Source of the DNA: Chelonoidis abingdonii
Taxonomy: Eukaryota; Chordata; Testudines; Testudinidae
Reading direction: 5' to 3'
DNA: 64,000 nt
Assembly (NCBI RefSeq): GCF_003597395.2
Contig: NC_133770.1
Location: forward strand, 298,379,430-298,443,429
Shown in pieces: positions 1 through 11,345 of this stretch; within the stretch, counting starts at the first letter, position 1; each line of letters begins with the position of its first letter. Made by a program: the position numbers and the translations under genes. Under the pieces are notes generated by a model. It saw only the letters and a list, made by a program, of their open reading frames with translations. It did not search any database and was not told the origin of the DNA.

Positions 1-246
1 GGGAGAGGACACTCCCCCCAACCGACTACAATACCATACAGATGAGCAAGTAACTTCTGAAGCCGCTGGGCTTTATGATGTGTGACCAGGAGGGTACGTC
101 TTGTCACACTTCTTAGGACAGTGGCTGTCCATTCAGGCCGTATTTATCTGGGAATTGAAGTGACTGTCAACTAACATTTCAGCAAGCTCTCCCTTCACCA
201 GTCAAGCATCCCAGCTTCTTTATACCTGTTCCAAACCCACTGAATG

Positions 247-346
247 CAGGGCCAGATCTCCAGCTGGTGTAAATGGACATAGCTCCATTGATCCAAAATC
301 AATTGAAATCAATACTTGTTTACATCAGCCAAGGATCAGGCCCATG
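247..346. repeat. Palindromic short interspersed repeat
   Basis: The left arm reads GGCCAGATCTCCAGCTGGTG and the right side carries a degenerate complement ending in GATCAGGCCC, around a centre with CTCCATTGATCC. Several other copies of this arm-and-centre style occur in the window (for example 21117-21205 and 60362-60462). I recognise the style as a dispersed reptile palindromic repeat but cannot name the family. Confidence 0.55.
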
Positions 347-608
347 GTCCCTATCCAAGCATTAACTGGGACTCCTTCAGTTAACTCGTTCAGCGATAAT
401 CAGTTGCCTGAACAGCAAAGTTCTGGTCCTGGATCCAAAGTTCAGGGCTGTTCTGTTCAGAGGCTGCAGTTCAGGTCCCTCATGAGATTACGTTAAAAAT
501 AAAATAATCCACAATGTGCTTTCTAGGCGCGGATACACGTAATAGCCAGTCATTTTTTCTGAGTGACTGCCAACTACGAAATAGCATTGGCTTAAGTGAT
601 CATTAAAG

Positions 609-1018
609 CAGTGGTTCTCAACCAGGGGGACATGTAGCCCCGGGGGTCCGCACAGGTCTTCCAAGGGGTCCATCAACTCAGCTAGAGATTTACCCAGATT
701 TACAACAGGCTACATGAGAAGCACTAGCGAAGTCAGTACAAACTAAAATTTCATACAGACAATGACTTGTTTATACTGCTGTATGTACTATACACTGAAA
801 TGTAAGTACAATATTTATATTCCAATTGATTTATTTTATAATGATATGGTAAAAAAGGAGAAAGTCAGCAATTTTTCACTACTACTTTGGCTGTGACACT
901 TTTGTGTTTTTATGTCTGGTTTTGTAAGCAAGTCGTTTTTAAGTGAGGTGAAACTTGGGGGTACACAAGACAAATCAGACTCCTGAAAGGGGTAGTTGGG
1001 AAAGGTTGAGAATCACTG
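609..1018. mobile_element. hAT-type MITE, complete
   Basis: The ends are CAGTGGTTCTCAACC on the left and the complement of CAGTGATTCTCAACC on the right (14 of 15 match). The flanking 8-mers CATTAAAG (601-608) and CATTGAAA (1019-1026) match at 6 of 8 positions, fitting the 8-bp target duplication of hAT transposons. The 410-bp interior is AT-rich with no coding frame, so this is a non-autonomous, fairly old copy. Confidence 0.85.
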
Positions 1019-1584
1019 CATTGAAAGGACCTTCAAGTTAGGTTAGTGGCTATTCTCCAGCCCGGGTTGGAATCGGTAGAAACCAGCAGTTACTGGGCTG
1101 GAATTTCCACTGCCCTACCTCTTGTGTTTTGATCTACAGCTATGTGAAGTGGGTGTATGGTGTCACCATGTCAGAACAATAGACTGTAGATGACTGCCCA
1201 GGGCTCCAGGCAATGGAGAACCTGGGCCACTGTCTGTTTGAAGACACCGGTCAGTTCCTGGAGGCAGATGGGTGATCACACTGTTCTCACCATGCTTGGT
1301 TGCCATCTCAGCAGAGAGGCTGATACCTGACCAGGCTATGGAGATGGAGGGCTAAATTCGCCACTGCTCTAAGTAGCCACAAGTATGGCCTCATTCCTCT
1401 TTATGTCTGGGGGCAATTAGAGCCGGCGGCCTCAGTAGGACACTGCTGGGGGATCTTTCGTTGCCAGAGTCTGTGCTGATACAGTTCTGTGGATAAATAT
1501 CGGAGGTCATGCTCCACAGCTGGTGTTTTGCATGTACACAGAGCCTTAAAGGTTAGAGACTGAGAAGACCCATTAGCCCATCCA
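1019..1584. other. No recognised feature
   Basis: Mixed-composition DNA with no repeat, RNA gene or exon that I can identify. Frames here are short and lack recognisable motifs. Confidence 0.6.
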
Positions 1585-1880
1585 GGCCGTGGTATGGGCA
1601 CCAGAGCAGGGTTGTTGCCCATGCAACATTTTCAAGTGCTTTGTCCAGTCTAGTTTTAAAAGTCCCACATATGGGTTGGAGGCTCCCATCCCTGCCCTTG
1701 GAAAAATGATTGTAGGGCATGTGCAGCTCACAATCAACAAGGATCTCTGCATAGTCAGCTTACATTTCCCCTCTCTCAGTTTCATCCTGTTCTTCCTACC
1801 TATAGTGTATCCCACTAAATAATTCCTTCTCTGCTTGATGTGATGCCCACGAGATATGTGTCGTCCATTCTCTTGTCCTC
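1585..1880 (-). mobile_element. CR1 LINE 3' fragment, degraded
   Basis: Text such as CCAGTCTAGTTTTAAAAGTC (from 1646) and the stretch from CAGCTTACATTTCCC to CCCACTAAATAATTCC resembles the C-terminal coding and 3' region of CR1 LINEs read on the minus strand. Small insertions have broken every frame, so this is an old copy. Confidence 0.6.
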
Positions 1881-2804
1881 ACTAGGGCCTGATCCAAAGC
1901 CAACAGTCTTTCCATTGTTTGCAATAGGCTTAGTCATTGTTTAACCAGGGTACAGAGACCAATACAGTTAAATATGCCTTCTAAACCAATCCTTTGTCTA
2001 TCCATCCATCCTGCAACATATTATCTGAGCACCTCTGTACCTGGATAATATTTGTTGCCTATTTTTAAGTTGCTACCTTGCTTATCAGTAATCGTCTGAA
2101 TATAATTTCATGATACATAAAGTAATAAAACATTTTCCCTCCTTTATTTGCCATTTGATTGCTAGTTATTACATCACCCCGCGGTTTTTAGGTGCCATAA
2201 AATCATCCCTGGCTCTTGCAGACTGCAAGTTTATGATTAATCAATTACTTAGAGTGGTTATCTATTAAAAATCAAACGGGGATCTTTGGTACATTTTCAG
2301 CAAGGCACTGCAAACAGCCATAGATCATTAAGCTAATCATTCTCTACAGCTGTTGCTTATTACCAATAATCGCATTAATAGGATGGCAGGAGTCATCAAG
2401 TAAACAGAGTGCATTAAAACAGCGGGTGACATAACAGCCAAAATTTCATGATTAGTGACAGATGGTGCTACAAAAGATGACTCTCCATGGACTGTTTGCA
2501 CCACCTTTACTCAATGAGTAGTCCCTTAGTCTGCAACGAGGGCCATTGAGATTGCCACTCAGCCTCAGGAAGTAACTCTCTTGGAGTTATGCTGTTCAGA
2601 TCAGACATGGCAGTGCTTGGGAGATGTCATAGGGCCAGGTTGCAATTCAGACTCACTGCATGTGAAGCCCCATTAAGCTCTTACATGGGCTACTTGTGCC
2701 CAGTGGCATCAGTGCTGTGGTGTTGCATTGGTAAGGCCGCTAAGTGCTGCTGTTCCTGGAGCTCCGGTGTTAGCAGCACTAGCAGAGAATGCAGTTTATT
2801 TAGG
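1881..2804. other. Non-coding DNA with possible conserved element
   Basis: No gene or repeat is recognised. From about 2100 to 2470 the sequence is dense in TAAT/ATTA cores and related homeodomain-like words (for example GATTAATCAATTA near 2237), with no transposon ends. Vertebrate enhancers often look like this, but conservation cannot be judged from one sequence. Confidence 0.35.
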
Positions 2805-2868
2805 TTCCTGGCGCCCACTGAAATCAGTGGGAGTTAGACACTTAAATAGCTTTGAGGACCTGGGCATA
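2805..2868. repeat. Palindromic short repeat, arm
   Basis: CCCACTGAAATCAGTGGGAG forms a self-complementary centre, followed by TTAAATAGCTTTGAGGACCTGGGC. A related ending occurs at 43118-43172 (CTAAATACCTTTGTGGATCTGGGC split over that site), so this is a dispersed repeat, not unique DNA. Confidence 0.55.
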
Positions 2869-3144
2869 CATTGCTTAAGGTTCTAGCTCCACATCTGTGG
2901 AGGGGAGTGGTCATTCTGTGCAGACATGTTTCCAAAACACAGTGTCTCTCCCTCCCTATTCAGCAAAATCTTCTTCATACACCAGAGTCAAAATCATCCC
3001 CTTTTAGTGCTCCATAACCACCACAGACAGCCCAGCCTGCCCCTAAGCTGGTGAGTTGGCAAGGGTCATGGGGTAAAGAAAAGCCTCTACTTTGCCACTT
3101 CAAATCCAGACTTGCTTAGCAAGATCAGGTCCAGAGTAATTGAA

Positions 3145-3510
3145 AGATAGACTCAAAGAAATGTCGGGCTGGAATGGACCTCAAGAGGCCATCAAATCCA
3201 TCCTCTGGCTCCGAGGCAGGACTGTTTGTCCAACCTGTTCTTAAAACCCTCCAATGGTGGGGATTCCACAACCTCCTTTGGAAGCCTGCTGCAGAGTGTA
3301 ACTAGTTAAGCTGACTGGTCTGTGATTCCTCAGGTCCTCTTTTTGCGGATAGATACTGTATGTGCACTTCCCCACTCCTCTGGGACCTCCCCCGTCCTCC
3401 ACGAGTTCTCAAAGATAAATGACTGGTTCCAAGATTGCGTCAGCTCATTCCTTCAGTACCTTAGCCAGCCCATTAAGTATCCTTAAGTTGCCATCCAAGG
3501 GCTGCTGGGT
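3145..3510 (-). mobile_element. CR1 LINE fragment with internal deletion
   Basis: The left part (GACCTCAAGAGGCCATC, then CTTAAAACCCTCCAATGGTG) is CR1 C-terminal coding/3' sequence on the minus strand. At about 3305 it jumps to CTGACTGGTCTGTGATTCCT and on to CCGTCCTCCACGAGTTCTC, which belong much further upstream in the reverse transcriptase region. The middle has therefore been deleted. Confidence 0.75.
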
Positions 3511-4567
3511 GAGTTGTGTGAATTGAGTTTGCTAGGCCTCAGTCCAGGTCCTAGTGAACACAAGTGGCACTAAACAGCAAATTTGGTCTCCCAAAGAGAG
3601 AACGAAGGATCAAACAGGCCCTGGAGCCTGAACATCCTTCTGACTAGTAAAGGAGATCAGCACAGCAGCGTGCATGTTGGTCACTCACACCACCCTGCAA
3701 ATGCTATCCTGCCCCATGGATATGGAGAAAGCATCCATCACCCAGCATGTCGCTCTGGCCCCACTGCAAAGCCTGTTTAAAAACACTCTGCAATGAAATA
3801 CCTGCCGGCTCCCCCTCGGACGTCTCAGCCAGGACTGCAATGCAGCTCTCTCCCTGCCGGCGCATGACACACCTCTCTGCCTCGCCCTGTGCCCAGAGCA
3901 CACGGCCGGTCTCACTGGGTTGCATTTGTCTGGTGCCGCCTCGGTGTGACGAAGGGAAAAGTTTTAATATTCGTCGCCATGAATTTTTAATGCCCAGCTC
4001 CTGCTCCGGTGTCATTATTTGCCTGCACTTCAGCAGTTTGGGAGCACGTTTGTTTAGCTAATGTTCCGTTGGAGGAAGGATGCGGGGCTTGGGCAGCCCC
4101 TCCCTTTCTCCCCACAGTGACCATTAACTGAGATACCCATGCTGTGCCAGGGGTCGACAGATGCTGGCAATGCAGCTTCCCCCGCCAGCTGGGCTGGGCT
4201 AATGGCAAAGCCTGTTATCGAGGTCAGCCTGGCCGCTCTCAGGAACTTGATTGTTTATATATATGTTGGACTCCTTCCCTCCCCCCCACCGTGGCTCCCG
4301 ATTCCACTGCCCCATCGATGGCGGCGAGGAGAGAGGAGAAAAGCAGGGAGCCCCAGGAGTGTTTAAGGAGGGGACCGGCTGCGAAGCTGGCTGTGGAAGG
4401 CTGAACTCTCGGGATGGCACTGGGAGGAAAAGGAAGATTTTTAATTACAGGCCTAAGGGCAAATGCAGCATGGACTGGCGCTTTATGCAGCCCCATTGCC
4501 CTAGATACCCTGGTGAGGTATGATAGGGTGGGTAGATGGGTTGGATTAGATAGATACGTGCATGGCT
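3511..4567. other. Non-coding DNA, no gene recognised
   Basis: GC-moderate sequence without repeat hallmarks. The stretch around 3940-4070 (TTTAATATTCGTCGCCATGA and following) and the block at 4185-4260 look unlike the surrounding repeats and could be conserved non-coding DNA. No splice-bounded exon is evident. Confidence 0.4.
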
Positions 4568-5185
4568 GTGTACTGTGGGGTGACATAGACAGGTAGATGG
4601 CTGTGTACGGCATGGTGACATGGACAGACAGAGGCTGTGTACTGTATGGTGACACGGACAGACGGAGGCTGTGTACTGTATGGTGACACGGACAGAAGAC
4701 AGAACGTGTACCATATGGTGACACTGACAGAAAACAGGCTGTGTACCATATGGTGTCATGGACAGACAGAGGCTGTGTACCATATGGTGACACGGACAGA
4801 AGACAGGCCGTGTACCATATGGTGACACTGACAGAAGACAGGCTGTGTACTGTATGGTGTCATGGACAGACAGAGGCTGTGTACTGTATGGTGACATGGA
4901 CAGCCAGAGGCTGTGTACCATATGGTGACATTGACAAAAGACAGGCTGTGTACCATATGGTGTCATGGACAGACAGAGGCTGTGTACTGTATAGTGACAC
5001 GGACAGGCAGAGGTTGTGTACTGTATGGCCACACAGACAGACGGAGCCTGTGTACCATATGGTGACATGGACAGACAGAGGCTGTGTACCATATGGTGAC
5101 ACGGACAGACAGAGGCTGTGTACTGTACGGTGACACAGAGAGGCAGAGGCTGTGTACTGTATGGTGACACAGACAGGCAGGTAGG
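4568..5185. repeat. 34/35-bp minisatellite, 18 copies
   Basis: The word GTGTAC starts units at 4568, 4603, 4637, 4671, 4706, 4741, 4775, 4810, 4845, 4879, 4913, 4948, 4982, 5016, 5050, 5084, 5118 and 5152, giving periods of 34 or 35 bp. A typical unit runs GTGTACYRTATGGTGACA followed by CGGACAGACAGAGGCT. TGTCATGG variants recur at units 4741, 4845 and 4948, about 104 bp apart, showing a three-unit higher-order pattern. Long open frames on both strands here are artefacts of the repeat. Confidence 0.97.
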
Positions 5186-5194
5186 TAGTTGGAT

Positions 5195-5340
5195 AGCATA
5201 TTCTTTATTATTGGTATTTCAGTAATACCCAGTGGTCCAACCAGTATAAAGGCCCCATTGTGCCAGGTGCTGTACAAACAGTCCCTGCCCGAAGAGCTAA
5301 GCAGCTAACAAATATTAGACAGCTACATGTTTCTGTACTG
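5195..5340 (-). mobile_element. SINE tail fragment (MIR/CORE-like)
   Basis: TATTATTGGTATTTCAGTAA followed by CCCCATTGTGCCAGGTGCTG and TACAAACAGTCCCTGCCC reads as the 3' half of a CORE-type reptile SINE in reverse orientation. A related sequence lies at 12825-12965. Confidence 0.55.
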
Positions 5341-5344
5341 GCCA

Positions 5345-6174
5345 GGGATAGACAAAATGTCCTTCAATAGGATTTCATGGTGTAGGAGCCCATGCATTTC
5401 TCTCACACTGATGAACACCTCTGAGCTGGATTTCTCAGGCATCGGCCCTACTGCCTCCCAGCTGGGCAGTAAGCTAGAGCTTCTTGCTTGTTCTCTCTGT
5501 TGTGACGAGGGAGGAAACATGGCACAAAGGGGAAAATGACGTTTCTTACCTTTGATGCAGCTTAAATTCTGAGGCCCAGGACAGGCTAAAGGGAACCATC
5601 TCCTCCCCAGGAAGTGCCTCTGCTTGCTGGGTTTTTCTCTCCTCTCTGCTCTGTGCATGGTGCCCAGCATTGAATCTTAAAGGAGCTGGGCAAAGGGTTG
5701 GAGGTTCGCTCAGGACAGGCACTCCCCCAGCTCTGCCGTCCGTCCCAAAGGCTGCAAAAGCAGCCTGGAAGGGTTCGGGGGACAGATGTTATTATCAGTG
5801 CTTCCTGCCGGTGAGGCAGGAGGTTCCTCGTGGAATTTCAGCACCTCTGGTTCCTTTCTCCTCCAGAAGCGGGGAGCTCCAAGACGCAGCGGGAAAACAA
5901 TATCAGTCATCATGGAGGGAGTGGAAGTTAATCATCTTTTTTTTTTAAACCCCATGAAAGGTTCAGTTGTTTCAGACACAGGCTTGGAGAGTGTCGGATT
6001 TTAATCCTCCTTTCTCAGGGCCTGATCCCACTCATGGGACCCTTTCTGTGGCCTTCAGTGGGCTTTGGCTCACGCCTTTGGTAATCAGATGGAGTTGTGT
6101 GTTTACTTGTAGGTACATGAGGGATGCAAAGGTCTGAGAAGTGGGGCACTTGGATAATAACAGAAATAAATACT
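5345..6174. other. No recognised gene
   Basis: Unique-looking DNA. Near 6018-6068 there is a partial palindromic-repeat arm (GGGCCTGATCCCACTCATGG, then CTTCAGTGGGCTTTGG). Nothing else is assigned. Confidence 0.5.
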
Positions 6175-6355
6175 TAGCACTAATATAGGGTTTTGCAAAC
6201 AGTGAATTAATCTTCACAGTGCCCCTGTGAGTGGGTATTATCCCCATTTTGCAGAAGGGGAAACTGAGGCACAGAGACAGTAAGTGATTTGCCCAAGGAC
6301 ATAGATAGCAAGAGCCCTGGGCTCCCTAGCCTGCACTCAGTTCACTAGAGCACAC
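6175..6355 (-). mobile_element. MIR SINE fragment
   Basis: ATCCCCATTTTGCAGAAGGG, GAAACTGAGGCACAGAGA and TTTGCCCAAGGACATA are, in order, the hallmark blocks of a MIR (CORE-SINE) in reverse orientation. Confidence 0.85.
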
Positions 6356-7713
6356 CCCCTTGTAATACAAGGCAGACCCCGTGGACGAGGCTTGTGACTG
6401 TCCGTGGGTGGCTTGATGGACACAGAGCTGCTCTCTGCTGGATGGACTTGATCAGATTGGTGTATCTGTCAATTCTGACCAGCGACAGTCCTTCCTCAGG
6501 GTAAGTCAGTGCAGGGGCCCAGCAGCCTTCCCCTCTCCCCCTGGCTCCAGGGCCAGCTCCAGGAACCAGCTTGCTTCTTCTAACTAAGGAGTCTCCTCCC
6601 AGCCTTTCCCAGCTGGCTCTAATAATCACACAGAGCTGGCTGGCCCCTAAGCCCCCACCTCCCCGCCCCTCAGCCCTTAAAGGGGCAGGCTACCCTGTTA
6701 CCAGAAGCCCTGCTAAGCCAATGGTGGCCTGGATGTCTCCTGGGAAAGGTCACTGATCTGATTGGGGCCCAGGCCAGCAGTGACTGCAGCTGTCCGCTGT
6801 GCATGAGATGAATCTGTGGGAACTATCTTGCTGCAGGCCCCAGCCCTTTAAAAAGCTGGAGACGGCTCCTAATTCAGATGACCTTGGCTCTTGTATCCAT
6901 CAGCAAGATCCTGCTCGCCATCCAACACATGCCCCATCCCAGGGCGGGCGCGAGGGGCCAACAGGAGCCGGCGGCAAGCAGGGGGTTATATTTCACACCC
7001 CGGCCTGCGTCTGATAAGAGCCAATAAGGGCAGCTCCGTCTCCATTACAGACAATTCTTAAGTTACTCGTGTCTCGGCTGCTGCGGATATGTAATCCGGG
7101 ACCTGGCAGAGGAAGCATGGGCAGGAGGGGATCGTGAGCTGGTGGCTTCTCTTTAAAGCTGAGGGTCAGGCTAAGGGCGGCAAGGGAAAGTGAGATACCA
7201 GGGGCAATGAGCACCCATCATATGGCATTAAAATACTCCAGAGTGTCCCATTAGCATGTCAGAACCCCAGCACAGCTCATTGCTCAATCAGCTGGCATTG
7301 CCTCATCCTGTAATTACTGTATGCCCAAGGAAGAGATAGTCCCTGCCCCCAAGGAGTTTACAATCTATATGGTTATGCCAGATGGCATCTTCACATAACT
7401 GACCCCACCTGGGCCATCAGGGAGGTTTAAACCCAGGACCTTCAGCACTAAAATCATGAGTCTCTACTGCTTTCAGCTAGAGGAATGACTCATTGATGGC
7501 CCTTGTACTCTTGTGTAGACTTGCCACAAGGAAGCTAATTGAGCTTCCATTGAAGTCAATGAAAAGACCCCCATTCTCTTCACTGGGTATTGAATCACAC
7601 CCCAGGAGAAGTGATGAGCGTGGTGTAAGAGTCTATGTAAAATAGAACAGAATAGACAAAGACCCACTCTCTGTTAGTTTCAGTCATGCCCTCTGAAGCC
7701 TCATGGCTGGGCT
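6356..7713. other. Mostly unannotated DNA
   Basis: No gene recognised. Around 7008-7110 the block with CTGATAAGAGCCAATAAGGG and ATTACAGACAATTCTTAAG looks like a possible conserved element. Around 7325-7370 AGTCCCTGCCCCCAAGGAGT and TTTACAATCTA resemble a scrap of the reptile SINE tail in reverse. Confidence 0.35.
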
Positions 7714-8120
7714 TAAGAACATAAGAATGGCCTCAGTGGGTCAGACCAATAGTTCGTCTAGCCCTGTATCCTAGCTTCTAACAGTGGCCAGTGCCAGATG
7801 CTTCAGAGGGCATGAACAGGACAGGGCAATTTATCAAGTGATCCATTCCCTGTCATCCAGTCCCAGCTTCTTGCTGTCAGAGGTTTAGGGACACCCAGAG
7901 CATGGGGTTGCATCCCTGACCATCTTGGCTTATAGCCACTGGTGGATCTATCTTCAATGAACATATCTAATTCTTTTTTTGAACTCTGTTATAGTTTTGT
8001 CCTTCACAACATCCCCTGGCAATGACTTCCATAGGCTGCCTGTGCATTTTGTGAAGAAGGACTTTCCTATGTTTGTGTTAAACCGGCTGCCTGTTTTAAA
8101 CCAGCTTCACATGGTCCCAG
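7714..8120 (-). mobile_element. CR1 LINE 3' end
   Basis: It begins with AAGAACATAAGAATGGCC and GGTCAGACCAATAGTTCG, the reverse complement of the CR1 3' terminus, and continues through CCAGATGCTTCAGAGGGC and CTTCACAACATCCCCTGGCA into the C-terminal coding region. It stops near 8120, so the copy is strongly 5'-truncated. It matches the same CR1 subfamily as the outer element at 15011-19632. Confidence 0.9.
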
Positions 8121-8434
8121 CACCTGTCTGACTTCTTTGAGGACATTGGTCATTTCAAAAGCAAAACACAAATGCAGCTGGGTTGTGAGCATGATGTTGT
8201 GTTGGTTCTCAGGTGAGCTGAACACTGGCTGGTGTCACCAGGCCTTGGGGAATGGTGAGTGACTGATCAGAGCTTGCTTTGTGATCTGCAGTTTGTTCAA
8301 GCTATTAGACCTCCATAAATATACTGATAATGATCAAGTGGCATTTCTTTAATAGCAGGAACTATCCTGTTACATCGAAATGAAGCATGTGGTTAAACAG
8401 ACTCAGGGCACTTCCTGCAAAGACAATGCTGCTC

Positions 8435-8605
8435 GCGGTTTACGCCCTTCAGATACTTAGGCAGATGTCATGTTGCCTCTTGGTCTTGCTCAGCCACACT
8501 GTACACGTTCAGCTCTGTTCATCTCCCCTTGTAAATCAATCTCTCAGTCCTTTTCAGTATTCCTTTATGAGCCCTCTGCAACGTGCCAATATCTGACTGG
8601 TAAGG
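8435..8605 (-). mobile_element. CR1 LINE internal fragment
   Basis: TTTACGCCCTTCAGATACTT, TGTCATGTTGCCTCTTGG, CAGTCCTTTTCAGTATTCC and GAGCCCTCTGCAACGTGCCA follow the order of the minus-strand CR1 C-terminal coding region. It is degraded and adjoins the next CR1 copy. Confidence 0.65.
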
Positions 8606-8617
8606 AGAGGACCAGAA

Positions 8618-8960
8618 ATTCATCGATTCCCAGGCCAGAAGGGACCATTATGATCATCTAGTCTGACCTCCTGTATTACACAGGCTGTAAGCCTTCCTTG
8701 AATTAATTCCTGGTGGAACTAGAACAGATCTTCTAGAAAAACATCCAGTCTTGATTTACAAGTTTCCAGTGATAGAGAATCTACCACAACCCTTGGAAAA
8801 CTGGTGCAATGGTTAATTAGCCTCACTGTTAAAAAGGTGCACCTTATTTCTAGTCTGAATTTGTCTAGTTTTAGCTTCTAGCCCTTGGGCCTTGTTAGAA
8901 CTTTGTCTGCTAGACTGAAGAGTCCTACTATCAAATTTCTGTTCGCAAAGTAGGTACTTC
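8618..8960 (-). mobile_element. CR1 LINE 3' end, second copy
   Basis: CAGGCCAGAAGGGACCATTA and CATCTAGTCTGACCTCCTGT mark the 3' terminus. The sequence runs back through ACTAGAACAGATCTTCTAGA and GTCTAGTTTTAGCTTCTAGC. Because a fresh 3' end starts here, it is a separate insertion from the piece just to the left. Confidence 0.85.
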
Positions 8961-10533
8961 AATGAGCACAGCTTCCAGATACAGTTACACCTGAGTGCGA
9001 GCCCTTTGGACTGTATGATTTTTGGGGAAAGCATTCCCTCCTCCTCTCTGTCTGTAAGCCACTTTGTGCGCTGTGGGTGCTATCCACTAGCAACAGTGAT
9101 AGTCGTGGCTTCAGGACTTGGCCTGAGGTTTATGGAGTGCAAGAGTCAAAATACAAGAAACAAAACCCAAATTCTTTCATATAACTAGCGACCCCCACCG
9201 CAGCTGGTGGAATGTGCTGCTATTTCAGATGCCTTCCTCCTCGGACTACTACGTAGGTGTTTTCAGAGAGTTACTTGTGTTCCATCTGGGAGCCTGGTTG
9301 GGCCACCAGTCCTGCCTCATCAGACCACCCTGTTCACCCAGGGAAGCTCTCAGCTGGGAATCTCAGACCTTGCATGCTGGAAAGCAAGTAGGGCACTTTA
9401 TAGACCCAATGGGAGCCTCATTCTCCTCACATAATTATTGACACTGGTGCAAAGGGGGCATGGGCGAGTGGGGAGTTGTGATTCAGGAGCGTCTGACATG
9501 CACTTTGCACCACTCCGGTGCAAGGCAAAGATGAACCAGACCCAGAGGAACTAACGATCAGGAATAAGGTTGAGTGCAATGACCCAGGTTAGAGTTAGCT
9601 TTAGGCCATGGCTTTGTTTTCACACCATGAGCCCAGGTGCAGCTGTTCACAACTGCTTCCCTCACCACCTTTGCATGAGTCTATAAAATCATTGCACCAA
9701 TTCCTTTCATGAGGGGCTACCCATGGGAATTGGTGCCATGGGTTAAAGGTATGATCATACTGCTGTCTCTGAGGTGGACTTGTTTCTACAGGCACTGGTC
9801 GACTCTGCTTCAGTTAGAGACCAGACCTGGTGAATATGGACTGGGCTTATGAATCACCCTCCCAGTCAGCAACTGATGAGCCCCTCTGGAGTCACAGCTG
9901 GGCAATGGTGGACTTCCAAGGCCTTGGCTAGAGGCCAGGCATACAGCCGAGAAGTGCCTGATCCCCGGAGAGGAGGCCCGCGGAGAGGAAGAGGCACAAG
10001 ACTAGGAGATGGGCTGAACCCTCGTTAGCAGGTCTGTCCGCCATTCTGGTTTCAGAGGGAATTGTGGTTCCCATGCATGTAGGCGGAGTGATGAGTGGTA
10101 GAGAGGGCTAGTGAATCCATCAATCACTCATCTAAGATTGCTGGCCTGACTGCTGCAAAATGTGTATTAAAAAAAAGAAACATTAAGGGCTTTAATAATT
10201 TAAGTCACTCTTAACTACACCCAGCAATTTAAACAATTGGAATGGTTTAAATATTTGGAAAGAAGATCGAGCTGGAAAATGATTTATGGCTGGGACTGAC
10301 AGGTTCAACTTGGCTCTGCTCTGCAGATTGGCACAGTCTCGATACATACGTGGTCACTTACATCACTTGATACGTCCCGTGTTCCAAGCTAAGACCACTT
10401 CCAGCATGGCACTTGGCTGATGGGGCAGCTGGCTGGCTATGGAGGTTCCTGCCAGGACACATCCAGTTCAGGTGGTGGCTGAAAGCTGCTCATGTGGGAG
10501 TACGGTGGCATGGCTGATGAGAAAGGAGTGGGT
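8961..10533. other. No recognised gene
   Basis: Unique-looking DNA. An AT-rich patch at about 10165-10300 (CTTTAATAATTTAAGTCAC and AATTTAAACAATTGGAATGG) stands out from its GC-balanced surroundings. Reading frames are short and unrecognisable. Confidence 0.5.
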
Positions 10534-10606
10534 GGCTGATCCAAAGCCCATTGAACTCAATGGAAAGGCAGACATGGATGTCAAGGAGCTTTGGATCAGG
10601 CCTGCA
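10534..10606. repeat. Palindromic short repeat
   Basis: GATCCAAAGCCCATTGAACT on the left and AGCTTTGGATCAGGCC on the right are complementary arms around a centre with CTCAATGG. It is the same dispersed palindromic style as at 247-346. Confidence 0.65.
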
Positions 10607-10869
10607 CAGGTCTCTGTCCAATTCCCATTGGATAGGCCTCCACACCATGAAATCTCTCATCTCCTTTGCTGCTACCTGGTACATTGTTCAGCAGCCTTAT
10701 TAGAAGTCAAGGACTCCTGGGGCCATAGGGACCCAACTATCTTCTCAAGCAAATAGATGCTCTCCCCAAAATAGGGGTGAGGCACACAGTGGGGTTGGTG
10801 TTTGTGCTGTGCGTGTCCTGGGAGCAATATCTTCTACTTCTCGTGAACCCTGAGCTGTAAACAGCAATA

Positions 10870-11060
10870 ATCATACAGTGATGTTCCCTTCTCAAAAGCA
10901 CTTTACAAATGCCAACGTGTCAATTCGCACAACATCCCTGTGCATTAGGACAGTAAGTCTTATTGTCTCCATTTTACAGAGAGGGAAACTGAGTCACAGA
11001 AGTTAAGCAACACACGCTCCCAAAGCCAGAGAGGGAGTCAGTGTTAGATATGAGATTAGA
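10870..11060 (-). mobile_element. MIR SINE fragment
   Basis: AAAGCACTTTACAAATGCCA, TGTCTCCATTTTACAGAGAG and GGAAACTGAGTCACAGAAG form the MIR core in reverse orientation. Confidence 0.85.
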
Positions 11061-11144
11061 GGTTGCCGTTGCCCAGGTCTTGTGCTCAGCCCTGGCTGTA
11101 AGTGCTACCATAGTATAAATGTTTAACTAAAGGAGACATAGTTG

Positions 11145-11345
11145 CCTAATACACAGGGCACCTGACTGGAACTCAGGAGGCCTGGTTCTATTTCTGCTCT
11201 GCCACTAGCTAGTGGGCACGTCATGTCACGTCACTGCCCATGCCTCAGTTTCCCCCTCTGCAAAGTGAAGAGAGTGATACTGACCTCCTTGGTAACAGAA
11301 ATTGAGATCCACTGGTAAGAAACACTATATAACAGCTATGTGCTG
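11145..11345 (+). mobile_element. MIR SINE
   Basis: CTGACTGGAACTCAGGAGGC, TTTCTGCTCTGCCACTAGCT, CATGCCTCAGTTTCCCCCTC and CAAAGTGAAGAGAGTGATAC follow MIR in forward orientation, opposite to its neighbour 85 bp upstream. Confidence 0.85.

Noticed and set aside
4239..5277. Long open frames (up to 241 residues) on both strands
   Set aside because: They translate the 34/35-bp minisatellite, which lacks stops in several phases. The products are simple repeats with no domain.
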